Shown here in pieces: positions 24,657 through 33,459 of a stretch of 43,449 nt of DNA; the first letter of the stretch is position 1, and each line of letters opens with the position of its first letter. A program made the position numbers and the translations under genes. The notes beneath the pieces were generated by a model that was given only the letters and a program-made list of their open reading frames with translations, ran no database searches and had not been told where the DNA came from. Source of the DNA: SVEL01 sp964573715 (lineage in GTDB: Bacteria; Bacillota; Clostridia; Lachnospirales; Lachnospiraceae); contig CAZNKR010000014.1 in assembly GCA_964573715.1 (NCBI GenBank), positions 1-43,449 of the forward strand, given 5' to 3'.

Positions 24657-26327
24657 ATGCAGTTAACAGGATCAGAAATTATTATCGAATGCTTGAAAGA
24701 GCAAGGTGTAGATACAGTTTTTGGATATCCAGGTGGAACAATTCTTAATGTATATGACGCTTTATATAAGCATCAAAATGAGATTAATCATTTTTTAACA
24801 TCCCATGAACAGGGAGCATCCCATGCAGCTGATGGTTATGCAAGAGCAACTGGCAAGGTTGGTGTTTGTATGGCTACATCTGGACCAGGAGCAACAAATC
24901 TTGTTACAGGTATTGCAACAGCATATATGGATTCAATTCCAATGGTTGCAATTACAGCAAATGTAGCAAAACCTGCACTTGGAAAAGATTCTTTTCAAGA
25001 AATTGATATTGCTGGTGTGACCATGCCAATTACAAAACATAATTTCATCGTTAAAGAAGCAGCACATATAGCTGATACATTACGTGAGGCATTTTTTATT
25101 GCGGCATCAGGTAGACCAGGTCCAGTACTTGTAGATATCACAAAGGATGCAACAGCTGAAAAGGCTGATTACACAAAGGAAGCTACAAAGGCTAAAAGAA
25201 AAGCTAAGGTTGAATTGTGTGAAGCTGATGTGGATAAGGTTGTAAAGCTTATTAGTAAGTCTAAAAAGCCATTTATATTTGTAGGTGGTGGTGTTATTGC
25301 TTCAGAAGCAACCAAAGAATTTGCAGAATTTGTTGAAAAAGTTGATGCTCCAGTTTGTAATTCACTTATGGGCAAAGGTGCATTTGATGAAACAGATGAT
25401 CATTATACTGGAATGCTTGGTATGCATGGTACAAAGACATCAAATTTTGGTGTAACACAAAGTGATTTACTTATAGCTATCGGCGTAAGATTTTCAGATA
25501 GAGTTACAGGAAATGTAAAGAAGTTTGCTTCAAATGCAAAAATTATACATATTGATATTGATGCTGCTGAAATTAATAAAAACATTAAGACAGACGCAAG
25601 TATCACTGGAGATGCAAAGGAAGTTTTATTAGCTCTTAATTCAAAGCTTACTAAAATAGACAGAAGTGAATGGAATAAGACAATCAATGATTTTAAAATC
25701 AAATATCCATTAACATATAATCATAGTGGAATAACAGGACCTTTTATTATTGAAACTTTATATGATGTAACAAAGGGTGATGCTATCATTACAACAGAAG
25801 TTGGACAGCATCAAATGTGGGCAGCTCAGTACTATAAGTATAAAGAACCAAGAACATTTCTTTCTTCTGGTGGATTAGGTACAATGGGCTATGGACTTGG
25901 CGCATCTATTGGTGCTAAAATAGGTATGCCAGATAAAATAGTTTGCAATATCGCTGGCGATGGATGCTTTAGAATGAATATGAATGAGATAGCTACAGCA
26001 GCTAGATATGGTATTCCAATCATTCAAATTGTTGTTAATAACCATGTTTTAGGTATGGTTAGACAATGGCAGACATTGTTCTATGAAAAGAGATATTCCA
26101 ATACAATATTAAATGACAATGTTGACTTTGTTAAACTTGCAGAGGCTATGGGTGCTTGTGGCATAAGAGTTACAAAGAAAGAAGAACTTGCAGATGCAAT
26201 TTCTAAAGCAATTGCTCTTAAAAAGCCAGTCGTTATCGATTGTATGATTGATGAAGATGATAAGGTATTCCCAATGGTTGCACCAGGTGCTCCAATATCA
26301 GAAGTATTTAGTGAAGAAGATTTGTAA
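24657..26327 (+). CDS. ilvB: Acetolactate synthase, catalytic (large) subunit
   Basis: 556 aa from the ATG; a GTG two codons upstream (24651) is also possible with the SD AGAGG. ThDP enzyme condensing pyruvates to acetolactate (or acetohydroxybutyrate). FGYPGGTILNVYD and the catalytic Glu in SHEQGASHAADGYARATG (about residue 47) are present, with the ThDP-Mg motif GDGCFRMNMNE through VVNNHVLGMV near 433-462. Family membership as anabolic AHAS is supported by ilvD and leuB next door. No regulatory subunit gene (ilvN/ilvH) is adjacent. Confidence 0.95.
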   Translation: MQLTGSEIIIECLKEQGVDTVFGYPGGTILNVYDALYKHQNEINHFLTSHEQGASHAADGYARATGKVGVCMATSGPGATNLVTGIATAYMDSIPMVAITANVAKPALGKDSFQEIDIAGVTMPITKHNFIVKEAAHIADTLREAFFIAASGRPGPVLVDITKDATAEKADYTKEATKAKRKAKVELCEADVDKVVKLISKSKKPFIFVGGGVIASEATKEFAEFVEKVDAPVCNSLMGKGAFDETDDHYTGMLGMHGTKTSNFGVTQSDLLIAIGVRFSDRVTGNVKKFASNAKIIHIDIDAAEINKNIKTDASITGDAKEVLLALNSKLTKIDRSEWNKTINDFKIKYPLTYNHSGITGPFIIETLYDVTKGDAIITTEVGQHQMWAAQYYKYKEPRTFLSSGGLGTMGYGLGASIGAKIGMPDKIVCNIAGDGCFRMNMNEIATAARYGIPIIQIVVNNHVLGMVRQWQTLFYEKRYSNTILNDNVDFVKLAEAMGACGIRVTKKEELADAISKAIALKKPVVIDCMIDEDDKVFPMVAPGAPISEVFSEEDL

Positions 26328-26369
26328 AACAAAGTAAGTGCAAACTTATTGTTTATAGGAGGATTTAAA

Positions 26370-27452
26370 ATGAGCAGAGTGTACAATTTCTCAGCAGGTC
26401 CAGCAGTTTTACCTGAAGAAGTGTTAAAAGAAGCTGCAGCAGAGATGCTTGATTACCAAGGTACAGGAATGTCAGTTATGGAAATGAGCCATCGTTCAAA
26501 GGCTTATGATGACATTATTAAGACAGCAGAGGCTGACTTAAGAGAATTAATGAATATTCCTGACAATTACAAGGTTTTATTCTTACAGGGTGGTGCCTCA
26601 CAGCAGTTTGCTATGATTCCAATGAACCTTATGAAAAACAAAAAAGCAGCTTATATCGTAACTGGACAGTGGGCTAAAAAGGCTTACCAGGAAGCTAAAA
26701 TTTACGGTGATGCAGTTGAAGTTGCTTCATCAGCAGACAAAACATTTTCATACATACCAGATTGCTCAAATCTTGATATTCCAGAAGATGCTGATTATGT
26801 TTACATTTGTGAGAACAATACTATTTATGGTACAAAGTACAAAGAATTACCAAATACAAAGGGTCATACATTAGTAGCAGATGTTTCATCTTGCTTCTTA
26901 TCAGAACCAATTGATGTTTCTAAATATGGCGTTGTTTATGGTGGTGTTCAAAAGAACGTTGGACCAGCAGGTGTTGTAATCGTTATTATTAGAGAGGATC
27001 TTATTACTGAAGATACTCTTCCAGGTACACCTACAATGCTTAAATACAAGATTCATGCAGATGCAGAATCTTTATATAATACTCCTCCATGCTATGGTAT
27101 TTATATTTGTGGTAAGGTATTTAAATGGCTTAAGAAAATGGGCGGACTTGAAGCAATGAAGGCTCATAATGAAAAGAAAGCTAAGATTTTATATGATTAT
27201 CTTGATCAGAGTCAGTTATTTAAAGGCACAGTAGTTGCTAAAGATCGTTCTTTAATGAATGTTCCTTTTGTAACAGGTGATGCAGATTTAGATGCTAAGT
27301 TTGTTAAGGAAGCAAAAGCAGCTGGTTTTGAAAACCTTAAGGGTCATAGAACAGTTGGTGGTATGAGAGCAAGTATCTACAATGCTATGCCTCTTGAAGG
27401 TGTAGAAAAGCTTGTTGAATTCATGAAGAAGTTTGAGGAGGAAAACAAATAA
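26370..27452 (+). CDS. serC: Phosphoserine aminotransferase
   Basis: 360 aa. It transfers an amino group to 3-phosphohydroxypyruvate, the second step of serine synthesis. The N-terminus RVYNFSAGPAVLPE and PLP-lysine segment YGGVQKNVGPAG (about residue 197) are diagnostic. The frame is open from 26349, but the SD TAGGAGG (26356-26362) lies inside that extension, so the ATG at 26370 is the start. The stop overlaps the serA ATG by one base (TAATG), implying coupling. Confidence 0.96.
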   Translation: MSRVYNFSAGPAVLPEEVLKEAAAEMLDYQGTGMSVMEMSHRSKAYDDIIKTAEADLRELMNIPDNYKVLFLQGGASQQFAMIPMNLMKNKKAAYIVTGQWAKKAYQEAKIYGDAVEVASSADKTFSYIPDCSNLDIPEDADYVYICENNTIYGTKYKELPNTKGHTLVADVSSCFLSEPIDVSKYGVVYGGVQKNVGPAGVVIVIIREDLITEDTLPGTPTMLKYKIHADAESLYNTPPCYGIYICGKVFKWLKKMGGLEAMKAHNEKKAKILYDYLDQSQLFKGTVVAKDRSLMNVPFVTGDADLDAKFVKEAKAAGFENLKGHRTVGGMRASIYNAMPLEGVEKLVEFMKKFEEENK

Positions 27453-28615
27453 TGATTAAAGTTAATTGTTTAAATCCAATTGCAAAGGTTGGAATGAAAT
27501 TATTGCCAGATACCTTTGGTACAACAGATAATTTTGCTGAAGCAGAGGCAGTTTTAGTTAGAAGTGCAGCAATGCATGAATTAGATTTACCAGCAAGTCT
27601 TTTAGCCGTTGCTAGAGCAGGAGCTGGTGTTAATAATATTCCATTAGACAAATGTGCAGAAGCAGGTGTTGTAGTATTCAATACACCAGGAGCTAATGCA
27701 AATGGTGTAAAAGAACTTATCGTTGCTAGTATGTTACTTGCTTCAAGAGACCTTAAAGGTGGAATGAAATGGGTAGAAGAAAACAAAGATGATGAAAACA
27801 TTGGTAAAACAATGGAAAAAGCAAAATCTAAGTTTGCCGGAAATGAAATTAAAGGTAAAAAGCTTGGTGTTATTGGACTTGGAGCAATCGGAGTTTTAGT
27901 TGCCAATGCAGGTATTGCTTTAGGTATGGAAGTTATAGGTTGTGACCCTTATCTTTCAGTAAATAATGCATTAACACTTTCAGGACAGGTGAAAATAGTA
28001 AAATCAAACGCAGATATATTTGCAGAATGTGATTTTATTACAGTTCATGTTCCACTTCTTGATTCAACAAGAGGTATGTTTAATAAAGCATCTTTATCAA
28101 TGATGAAGGACGGAGTAGTTATTCTTAACTTCTCAAGAGATTTATTAGTAAATGAAGATGATATGCAAGAAGCATTAGAATCTGGTAAGGTAAAGAAGTA
28201 CGTAACAGATTTCCCTTCAAAGAAAGTTGCAAATATGAACGGAGTAATTGCATTCCCTCATTTAGGCGCTTCTACAGCTGAGTCAGAAGATAATTGTGCT
28301 ATAATGGCAGTAAATGAAATTGTTGATTACGTAAATAATGGTAATATCAAGAATTCAGTAAATTATCCTGCATGTGACATGGGCGTATGTACAAAAGCTG
28401 GAAGAATATGTATTAACCACAAGAATGTACCTAATATGATTAGCTCAGTTACAGGTGCAATGGCATCTGAAAATATTAACATTGCTGAAATGGCATCAAA
28501 ATCAAAGAGCGATTTCGCATATACAATGTTAGATTTAGATTCACCTGCAACAGAAGCAGCAGCTGATAAAATCAGAGAAATTGATGGTGTAATCAAAGTA
28601 AGAATTATTAAATAG
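27452..28615 (+). CDS. serA: D-3-phosphoglycerate dehydrogenase with ACT domain
   Basis: 387 aa. First step of serine synthesis. Substrate domain with RAGAGVNNIPLDKC and NTPGANANGVKEL, NAD-binding GVIGLGAIGVLVANAGIALG (about 141-160), and a C-terminal ACT domain (about 315-387: NVPNMISSVTGAMASENINI), the usual site of serine feedback. The order serC-serA is inverted relative to the pathway. A hairpin terminator follows 30 nt downstream. No serB is seen in the window. Confidence 0.95.
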   Translation: MIKVNCLNPIAKVGMKLLPDTFGTTDNFAEAEAVLVRSAAMHELDLPASLLAVARAGAGVNNIPLDKCAEAGVVVFNTPGANANGVKELIVASMLLASRDLKGGMKWVEENKDDENIGKTMEKAKSKFAGNEIKGKKLGVIGLGAIGVLVANAGIALGMEVIGCDPYLSVNNALTLSGQVKIVKSNADIFAECDFITVHVPLLDSTRGMFNKASLSMMKDGVVILNFSRDLLVNEDDMQEALESGKVKKYVTDFPSKKVANMNGVIAFPHLGASTAESEDNCAIMAVNEIVDYVNNGNIKNSVNYPACDMGVCTKAGRICINHKNVPNMISSVTGAMASENINIAEMASKSKSDFAYTMLDLDSPATEAAADKIREIDGVIKVRIIK

Positions 28616-28644
28616 GCGTGAGCACTGAACCACACATAAAAAAG

Positions 28645-28692
28645 AAACACTCACTTCAACAAATTTATTTGTTGGAGGAAGTGTTTTTTTTT
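28645..28692 (+). terminator. Terminator of the tgt-to-serA operon
   Basis: Inner stem CAACAAA with TTTGTTG around a 4-nt loop, an internal loop, outer stem AACACT (28646-28651) with AGTGTT (28680-28685), and a T run through 28692. The repeat array starts 7 nt later. Confidence 0.8.
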
Positions 28693-28698
28693 ATACGC

Positions 28699-28981
28699 GG
28701 CGAAGGCCGCGACCACCCCTTATTGCAAAGCAAAAAGGGGTGGGGGTGTGTGGTTTGGTGCAAGGGAGAAAGGCGAAGGCCGCGACCACCCCTTATTGCA
28801 AAGCAAAAAGGGGTGGGGGTGTGTGGNNNNNNNNNNNNNNNNNNNNNNNNNNNNNNNNNNNNNNNNNNNNNNNNNNNNNNNNNNNNNNNNNNNNNNNNNN
28901 NNNNNNNNNNNNNNNNNNNNNNNNNNGGCGAAGGCCGCGACCACCCCTTATTGCAAAGCAAAAAGGGGTGGGGGTGTGTGG
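28699..28981. repeat. GC-rich 55-bp repeat with internal hairpin, tandem at 73-bp period, interrupted by an assembly gap
   Basis: Identical 55-bp copies lie at 28699-28753, 28772-28826 and 28927-28981. The first two are separated by 18 bp of unrelated sequence, so the period is 73 bp. The unit is 62% GC in an AT-rich region. It contains a perfect inverted repeat CCACCCCTT / AAGGGGTGG around a 13-nt loop, and a second small dyad GCGG..CCGC at the left. The third copy directly follows 100 N and is probably the assembler's k-mer overlap rather than an independent copy. I do not recognise the element. It has no convincing coding content. Confidence 0.85.
28827..28926. other. Assembly gap of 100 N inside the repeat
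   Basis: Exactly 100 N, flanked on both sides by the same 55-bp sequence (28772-28826 and 28927-28981). The true distance is unknown and may be zero with a 55-bp overlap. Confidence 0.98.
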
Positions 28982-28993
28982 TTCATTATTTGC

Positions 28994-29022
28994 TTGTAAA
29001 TTTAACCTTCATATCATATACT
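28994..29022 (+). promoter_or_regulatory. Sigma-A promoter for the M18 aminopeptidase gene
   Basis: -35 TTGTAA (28994-28999), a 17-bp spacer and -10 TATACT (29017-29022), 13 bp after the repeat. Confidence 0.6.
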
Positions 29023-29057
29023 TTAAGTTATAAATTGTGAAATAACAGGAGGAACTT

Positions 29058-30359
29058 ATGAAGGAATATTTGGCCAGTGCAGAACAGCTTATAGATTTAT
29101 TAGGTGAATGTACATGTCAGTTTACAACCACAAGAAAAGCTATAGAAATTTTACAAGAAAATGGATTTAAGGAATTGAAACTTGATTTTGCATGGAGTAT
29201 AGATAAAGGATCAAAATATTATATTAATGTTTATGATTCATCAGTTTTTGCATTTTCCATAGGTAGTGAAATTGAAGGATATACAGGAGTTCGTATTGCA
29301 ACAGCCCATACAGATCATCCATGTTTATGCGTTAAGCCATCCCCAGAAATGAAAAAAGATAAGTATGGTATGGTTAATGTTGAAATGTATGGTGGGCTTA
29401 TTCTTAATACATGGTTAGATAGACCGCTTTCAGCAGCTGGAAAAGTTACATATAAAAGTGATAATTGTTTTGAACCAGGTGTGAAGATTTTTGATTTAAA
29501 GAAATCATTACTTACCATTCCTAATTTAGCCATTCATCAGAATCGTGATGTCAACAAGGGCATAGCATTAAATGCCCAGACAGATATGGCACCACTATGT
29601 ACTATGATAGAGGAACAGCTAAACAATGAAGAATATTTCATTAAATATATTGCTGATACAATAGGAATTTCGAAAGAAGATGTGCTTGATTTTGAGATAT
29701 ACATTTATAATAATGATATCCCTGAAATTATTGGATTAAATGATGAATTTATTTCTTCACCAAGACTTGATAATATTACATCTGTTAAGGCTTGTATTGA
29801 TGGAATAATTAGTAATACAAATAGTAAGAATCTTTCAGTTATTGCTTTATATGACAATGAGGAGATAGGCTCTAGGACTAAGCAAGGGGCTGACAGTGCG
29901 TTACTTTCAATAATAATTGAAAAGATTTATATGTCTTTAGGATTTGGAAGAGATATGTATCTTAGTTCTATTACAAATGGATTTTTATTATCAGTAGATG
30001 TGGCACATGGGGAACATCCAAATAAGCTTGAAAAGAGCGATGTTACAAACAAAAATCCTCTTAATAGTGGATTAGTAATAAAAAGAGCATGTTCACAGAC
30101 TTATGGTACAGATTCATCTGCAATAGCTGTTATTGAACAAATTTGCAAAAAAAATCTTGTTCCTTACCAGAAGTTTGCATCAAGATCTGATGTAACAACT
30201 GGTTCAACATTGGGAGCATTAGCCGGAAAATATATGCCTATGAAGCTTGTTGATGTAGGAGTACCTATTTTAGCGATGCATTCATCTAGAGAACTTATGG
30301 GTACAAAAGATTTACGTGCAATAGAGAAGCTAGTAGAAGGATTCTTTAAGGAAGATTAA
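29058..30359 (+). CDS. M18 family aminopeptidase
   Basis: 433 aa. Zinc metallo-aminopeptidase of the aspartyl aminopeptidase family (ApeB-like), releasing N-terminal residues from peptides in the cytoplasm. Metal ligands: H84 and D86 in ATAHTDHPCL, then SSPRLDNITS with its Asp, the Glu pair in YDNEEIGSRTKQGADS, and late His in AMHSSRELMGTKD. Length is normal. The start is the ATG after ACAGGAGGAACTT. It is flanked by the repeat array and the DUF1015 gene, with 106 nt before the latter. Confidence 0.94.
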   Translation: MKEYLASAEQLIDLLGECTCQFTTTRKAIEILQENGFKELKLDFAWSIDKGSKYYINVYDSSVFAFSIGSEIEGYTGVRIATAHTDHPCLCVKPSPEMKKDKYGMVNVEMYGGLILNTWLDRPLSAAGKVTYKSDNCFEPGVKIFDLKKSLLTIPNLAIHQNRDVNKGIALNAQTDMAPLCTMIEEQLNNEEYFIKYIADTIGISKEDVLDFEIYIYNNDIPEIIGLNDEFISSPRLDNITSVKACIDGIISNTNSKNLSVIALYDNEEIGSRTKQGADSALLSIIIEKIYMSLGFGRDMYLSSITNGFLLSVDVAHGEHPNKLEKSDVTNKNPLNSGLVIKRACSQTYGTDSSAIAVIEQICKKNLVPYQKFASRSDVTTGSTLGALAGKYMPMKLVDVGVPILAMHSSRELMGTKDLRAIEKLVEGFFKED

Positions 30360-30406
30360 GTATGTTAAAATTATATATTTAGGTAGAAATTTCACTAAAT
30401 ATATTG

Positions 30407-30441
30407 TATAATAAACAAAATTATCACGTTAATTTGATAAT
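30407..30441 (+). promoter_or_regulatory. Candidate promoter and dyad before the DUF1015 gene
   Basis: Consensus -10 TATAAT (30407-30412) without a convincing -35. At the start of the transcript lies a perfect inverted repeat ATTATCA (30420-30426) with TGATAAT (30435-30441), which could be an operator or a 5' hairpin. Confidence 0.4.
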
Positions 30442-30465
30442 GTAGACATAGCAGGAGGAATTATA

Positions 30466-31701
30466 ATGGCAAATGTAAAACCATTTATATGTGTTAGACC
30501 AAATGAAAAAGTTGCAGATAAAGTTGCAGCATTACCGTATGATGTATATAACAGAGAGGAAGCTGTTGAAGTTGTAGCTCATAATCCGTTATCATTTTTG
30601 AATATTGACAGAGCAGAAACTCAATTCGATTCTTCTGTAGATACATATGATGAAAGGGTATATAAAAAGGCAAAAGAGCTTCTTGATAAGATGGAAGCTG
30701 ATGGAACATTTATCACCGATACCGATACGTGTTACTACATATATGAGCTTACAATGGATGGAAGAGTACAAACTGGTTTAGTTGCTTGTGCATCTATTGA
30801 TGATTATTTAAATAATGTTATTAAAAAACACGAAAATACAAGAGCAGATAAAGAAGTCGACAGAATTAATCACGTTGATAATTGTAATGCTCAGACAGGA
30901 CCAATATTTTTAGCATATAGAGCAAATGATGTTATTAGAAGTATTGTGAACAAAACAAAAGCAAATGATACTCTTTATAGCTTTATTTCAGAAGATGGTA
31001 TTTCACACAGAGTTTGGAAGATATCAGCAAGGGAAGATGTTATTGCTATTTGCGATGCATTTGAAACAATAAATAGTATATATATTGCTGATGGACATCA
31101 TCGTGCTGCTTCAGCTGTAAAGGTTGGACTTAAAAGAAGAGAAGCTAATCAAAATTATGATGGAACAGAAGAATTTAATTTCTTTTTATCAGTTTTATTT
31201 CCAGATGAAGAATTAATGATTATGCCATATAATCGTGTTGTGAAGGATCTTAATGGTTTAAGCAAGGACGACTTTTTATCAGAGGTATCTAAAAATTTTG
31301 ATATCACTAAAAAGGAAACAAAATATCAACCTGAAGTTAAAGGCAATATAGGAATGTTCCTTGATGGTGAGTGGTATGAATTATGTTCCCACAAAGATAT
31401 TTTAGTAAATGATCCAGTAGAAGGCTTAGATGTAGCCATATTACAAAATAATATATTAACACCAATTTTAGGCATTGGTGATCCAAGAGTGGATAAAAGA
31501 ATTGATTTTATTGGAGGAATAAGAGGTTTAGAGGAATTAGAAAGACGCTGTAGTAATGATATGAAGGTAGCATTTTCAATGTATCCAACATCAATTGGGG
31601 AACTCTTTAGCGTTTCAGACGCCTCAAAGCTTATGCCACCTAAGTCTACTTGGTTTGAGCCAAAGCTTAGAAGTGGACTTTTCATTCACAAACTTTCATA
31701 G
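30466..31701 (+). CDS. DUF1015 family protein
   Basis: 411 aa. Family signatures: VKPFICVRPNEKVADKVAALPYDVYN at the start (residues 4-29), INHVDNCNAQTGPIFLAY, the YIADGHHRAASA motif (about 205-216), and a late MYPTSIGELFSVSDAS. No membrane segment, so cytoplasmic. Function is not settled. In many Clostridia this gene lies beside serC-serA; here the aminopeptidase and repeat array separate it from serA, so a link to serine metabolism is only inferred. The start follows CAGGAGGAATT. A strong terminator follows at once. Confidence 0.88.
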   Translation: MANVKPFICVRPNEKVADKVAALPYDVYNREEAVEVVAHNPLSFLNIDRAETQFDSSVDTYDERVYKKAKELLDKMEADGTFITDTDTCYYIYELTMDGRVQTGLVACASIDDYLNNVIKKHENTRADKEVDRINHVDNCNAQTGPIFLAYRANDVIRSIVNKTKANDTLYSFISEDGISHRVWKISAREDVIAICDAFETINSIYIADGHHRAASAVKVGLKRREANQNYDGTEEFNFFLSVLFPDEELMIMPYNRVVKDLNGLSKDDFLSEVSKNFDITKKETKYQPEVKGNIGMFLDGEWYELCSHKDILVNDPVEGLDVAILQNNILTPILGIGDPRVDKRIDFIGGIRGLEELERRCSNDMKVAFSMYPTSIGELFSVSDASKLMPPKSTWFEPKLRSGLFIHKLS

Positions 31702-31710
31702 AGTAAAGAA

Positions 31711-31739
31711 CTTCCCCCTAAAAGGGGGAAGATTTTTTT
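31711..31739 (+). terminator. Terminator after the DUF1015 gene
   Basis: Perfect 8-bp GC-rich stem CTTCCCCC (31711-31718) with GGGGGAAG (31724-31731), a 5-nt loop, then A and seven T. Confidence 0.93.
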
Positions 31740-31761
31740 GGTGGATATTGATTTAAAGTTA

Positions 31762-31770
31762 TGTTATGAT
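31762..31770 (+). promoter_or_regulatory. Possible extended -10 promoter for the metal ABC operon
   Basis: TGTTATGAT is an extended -10, TGnTATGAT. No good -35 is visible. I see no clear Zur or MntR operator. Confidence 0.35.
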
Positions 31771-31825
31771 ATGGCGTAGATATTCACAAGAAATAAAGCA
31801 AGATAACATATCTTTTGGAGAAATT

Positions 31826-32605
31826 ATGGCACAATTAATTTGTAAAAATATATCGATATCATATGAAAAAGAAAATGTAGTTAGTGATTTTTCGATGGAA
31901 GTTGAAAAGGGAGACTACATAAGCATAATTGGTGAAAATGGAACTGGAAAAAGTTCATTATTAAAGGGTATTTTAGGAATAGTTCCACTTAGAAGTGGAA
32001 GTGTTGAGTTTATGGAACAAGTTAAACGAAACAATATTGGATATTTATCACAGCAGAATCCATTACAGATGGACTTTCCTGCCTCATGCTATGAGGTGGT
32101 TTTATCCGGATGTCTTACGAGAAAAGGCTTAGTGCCTTTTTATTCAAAAAAGGAAAAAAATCTTGCATATTCCAACATGGAAAAATTAGGAGTACAAAAT
32201 TTAGCCAAAAAATCATTTGCAGATTTATCTGGGGGACAAAGACAAAGAGTTTTACTAGCTAGAGCGTTGTGTGCAACTGATAAAATCATTTTCTTAGACG
32301 AGCCAATAACAGGCCTAGATCCAATTGCATCAAAAGATTTTTATGAAATAATTGAGAAGTTAAATAAAGAAGATCAAATAACAATTGTCATGATTACCCA
32401 TGATGTTGATAATGCATTAAAATATTCAAACAAAGTGGTACATATGCACAAATACAAGTACTATTTTGGTAAAAAGGCAGATTATCTCCTACACGGAGGC
32501 TGCACATCTGAATGTATGTGCGAAAAACCAAAAAAGGAACTTATGTGTGAAAAACACAATAGTGCACATTTAGTTGAAAAACCAAGGAAAGGAGATATGA
32601 AATAA
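31826..32605 (+). CDS. Metal ABC transporter ATP-binding protein (zinc/manganese type) with Cys/His-rich tail
   Basis: 259 aa. ABC ATPase: Walker A GENGTGKSS, Q-loop in YLSQQNPLQ, signature LSGGQRQRV, Walker B IIFLDEP, H-loop ITHD. It powers uptake with the membrane protein encoded next, of the ZnuC/MntB group. The frame opens at 31766, but the ATG at 31826 with GGAG five bases upstream fits the family N-terminus. The C-terminal 40 residues are unusual: GGCTSECMCEKP, then MCEKHNSAH, with four Cys and several His that could bind metal. The stop overlaps the next ATG (TAATG). No solute-binding protein gene is adjacent. Confidence 0.93.
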   Translation: MAQLICKNISISYEKENVVSDFSMEVEKGDYISIIGENGTGKSSLLKGILGIVPLRSGSVEFMEQVKRNNIGYLSQQNPLQMDFPASCYEVVLSGCLTRKGLVPFYSKKEKNLAYSNMEKLGVQNLAKKSFADLSGGQRQRVLLARALCATDKIIFLDEPITGLDPIASKDFYEIIEKLNKEDQITIVMITHDVDNALKYSNKVVHMHKYKYYFGKKADYLLHGGCTSECMCEKPKKELMCEKHNSAHLVEKPRKGDMK

Positions 32606-33432
32606 TGGGAGATTTTTTTAACCAGTTATCTAGTATGTTTTCATATTCCTTTATGGTAAGAGCTATATTTATAGGCGGACTTGTAGCGTTATGTGCATCG
32701 GTATTAGGTGTTATTCTAGTACTTAAAAGATATTCTATGATTGGTGATGGTCTTTCACATGTTAGCTTTGGTGCAATGGCCATTGGTTTAGCTTTTAATC
32801 AGGCACCATTATATGTTGCAATACCTATAGTTATTGTAGCTGCATATTTGCTACTTCGCGTTAGTGAAAACAGCAAAATCAAAGGCGATGCCGCTATTGG
32901 ACTTATTTCAAGTAGCTCTATTGCAATTGGTATTATTTTAAATACATTGTCAAATGGTTCAAATATTGATTTAAACAGTTATATGTTTGGTAGTATTTTG
33001 GCTATTGGAAAAGATGATGCCGTATTATGCATTACAATGGGAATAATAATTCTTGTTGCATTTGTATATTTCTATCATTATATATTTGCAATTACCTTTG
33101 ATGAGAATTTTGCTAAAGCAACAGGTATTAAAATCGAAATATTTAAAACATTACTTGCAGTACTTACTGCGCTTACAATAGTTATAGGAATGAGAATAAT
33201 GGGAACATTATTGATTTCTAGTTTGATAGTATTTCCAGCTATTACAGCAATGAGAATATTCAAAAGATTTAAATGGGTATTATTTGCGTCTATATGTATT
33301 TCTATGATAAGCTATATGGTGGGTATGATAGCATCTTTTATGTTAGAAATCCCATCTGGTGCAAGTATAGTAGTTGGTAATTTAATAATGTTTATAATTG
33401 CTAGTATTATTGGCAAATTAAATAAAAGATAA
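32605..33432 (+). CDS. Metal ABC transporter permease (ABC-3 family, zinc/manganese type)
   Basis: 275 aa. Seven to eight hydrophobic helices and the family motif LKRYSMIGDGLSHVSFGAMAIG early in the protein (about 33-54), with SSLIVFPAITAMRIFK near 205-220. It forms the membrane channel of the transporter with the preceding ATPase, with which it overlaps by one base. The metal cannot be assigned from sequence alone. The SD is AAAGGAGAT. The argH gene starts 27 nt on without a terminator. Confidence 0.94.
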   Translation: MGDFFNQLSSMFSYSFMVRAIFIGGLVALCASVLGVILVLKRYSMIGDGLSHVSFGAMAIGLAFNQAPLYVAIPIVIVAAYLLLRVSENSKIKGDAAIGLISSSSIAIGIILNTLSNGSNIDLNSYMFGSILAIGKDDAVLCITMGIIILVAFVYFYHYIFAITFDENFAKATGIKIEIFKTLLAVLTALTIVIGMRIMGTLLISSLIVFPAITAMRIFKRFKWVLFASICISMISYMVGMIASFMLEIPSGASIVVGNLIMFIIASIIGKLNKR

Positions 33433-33459
33433 ATAGGCATAGGCCGATAGGAGGACACC

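Noticed and set aside
28699..28981. Possible CRISPR array
   Set aside because: The repeat is 55 bp with an 18-bp spacer, only two independent copies, and no cas genes. The proportions are wrong for CRISPR.
28618..29040. Open frames of 74-140 codons on both strands through the GC-rich repeat
   Set aside because: They run through the N gap and repeat units, have no ribosome binding site, and the translation in every frame simply repeats. Non-coding.
31766..31825. 20-codon upstream extension of the metal ABC ATPase
   Set aside because: The extension starts within the promoter region and contains the Shine-Dalgarno of the downstream ATG.
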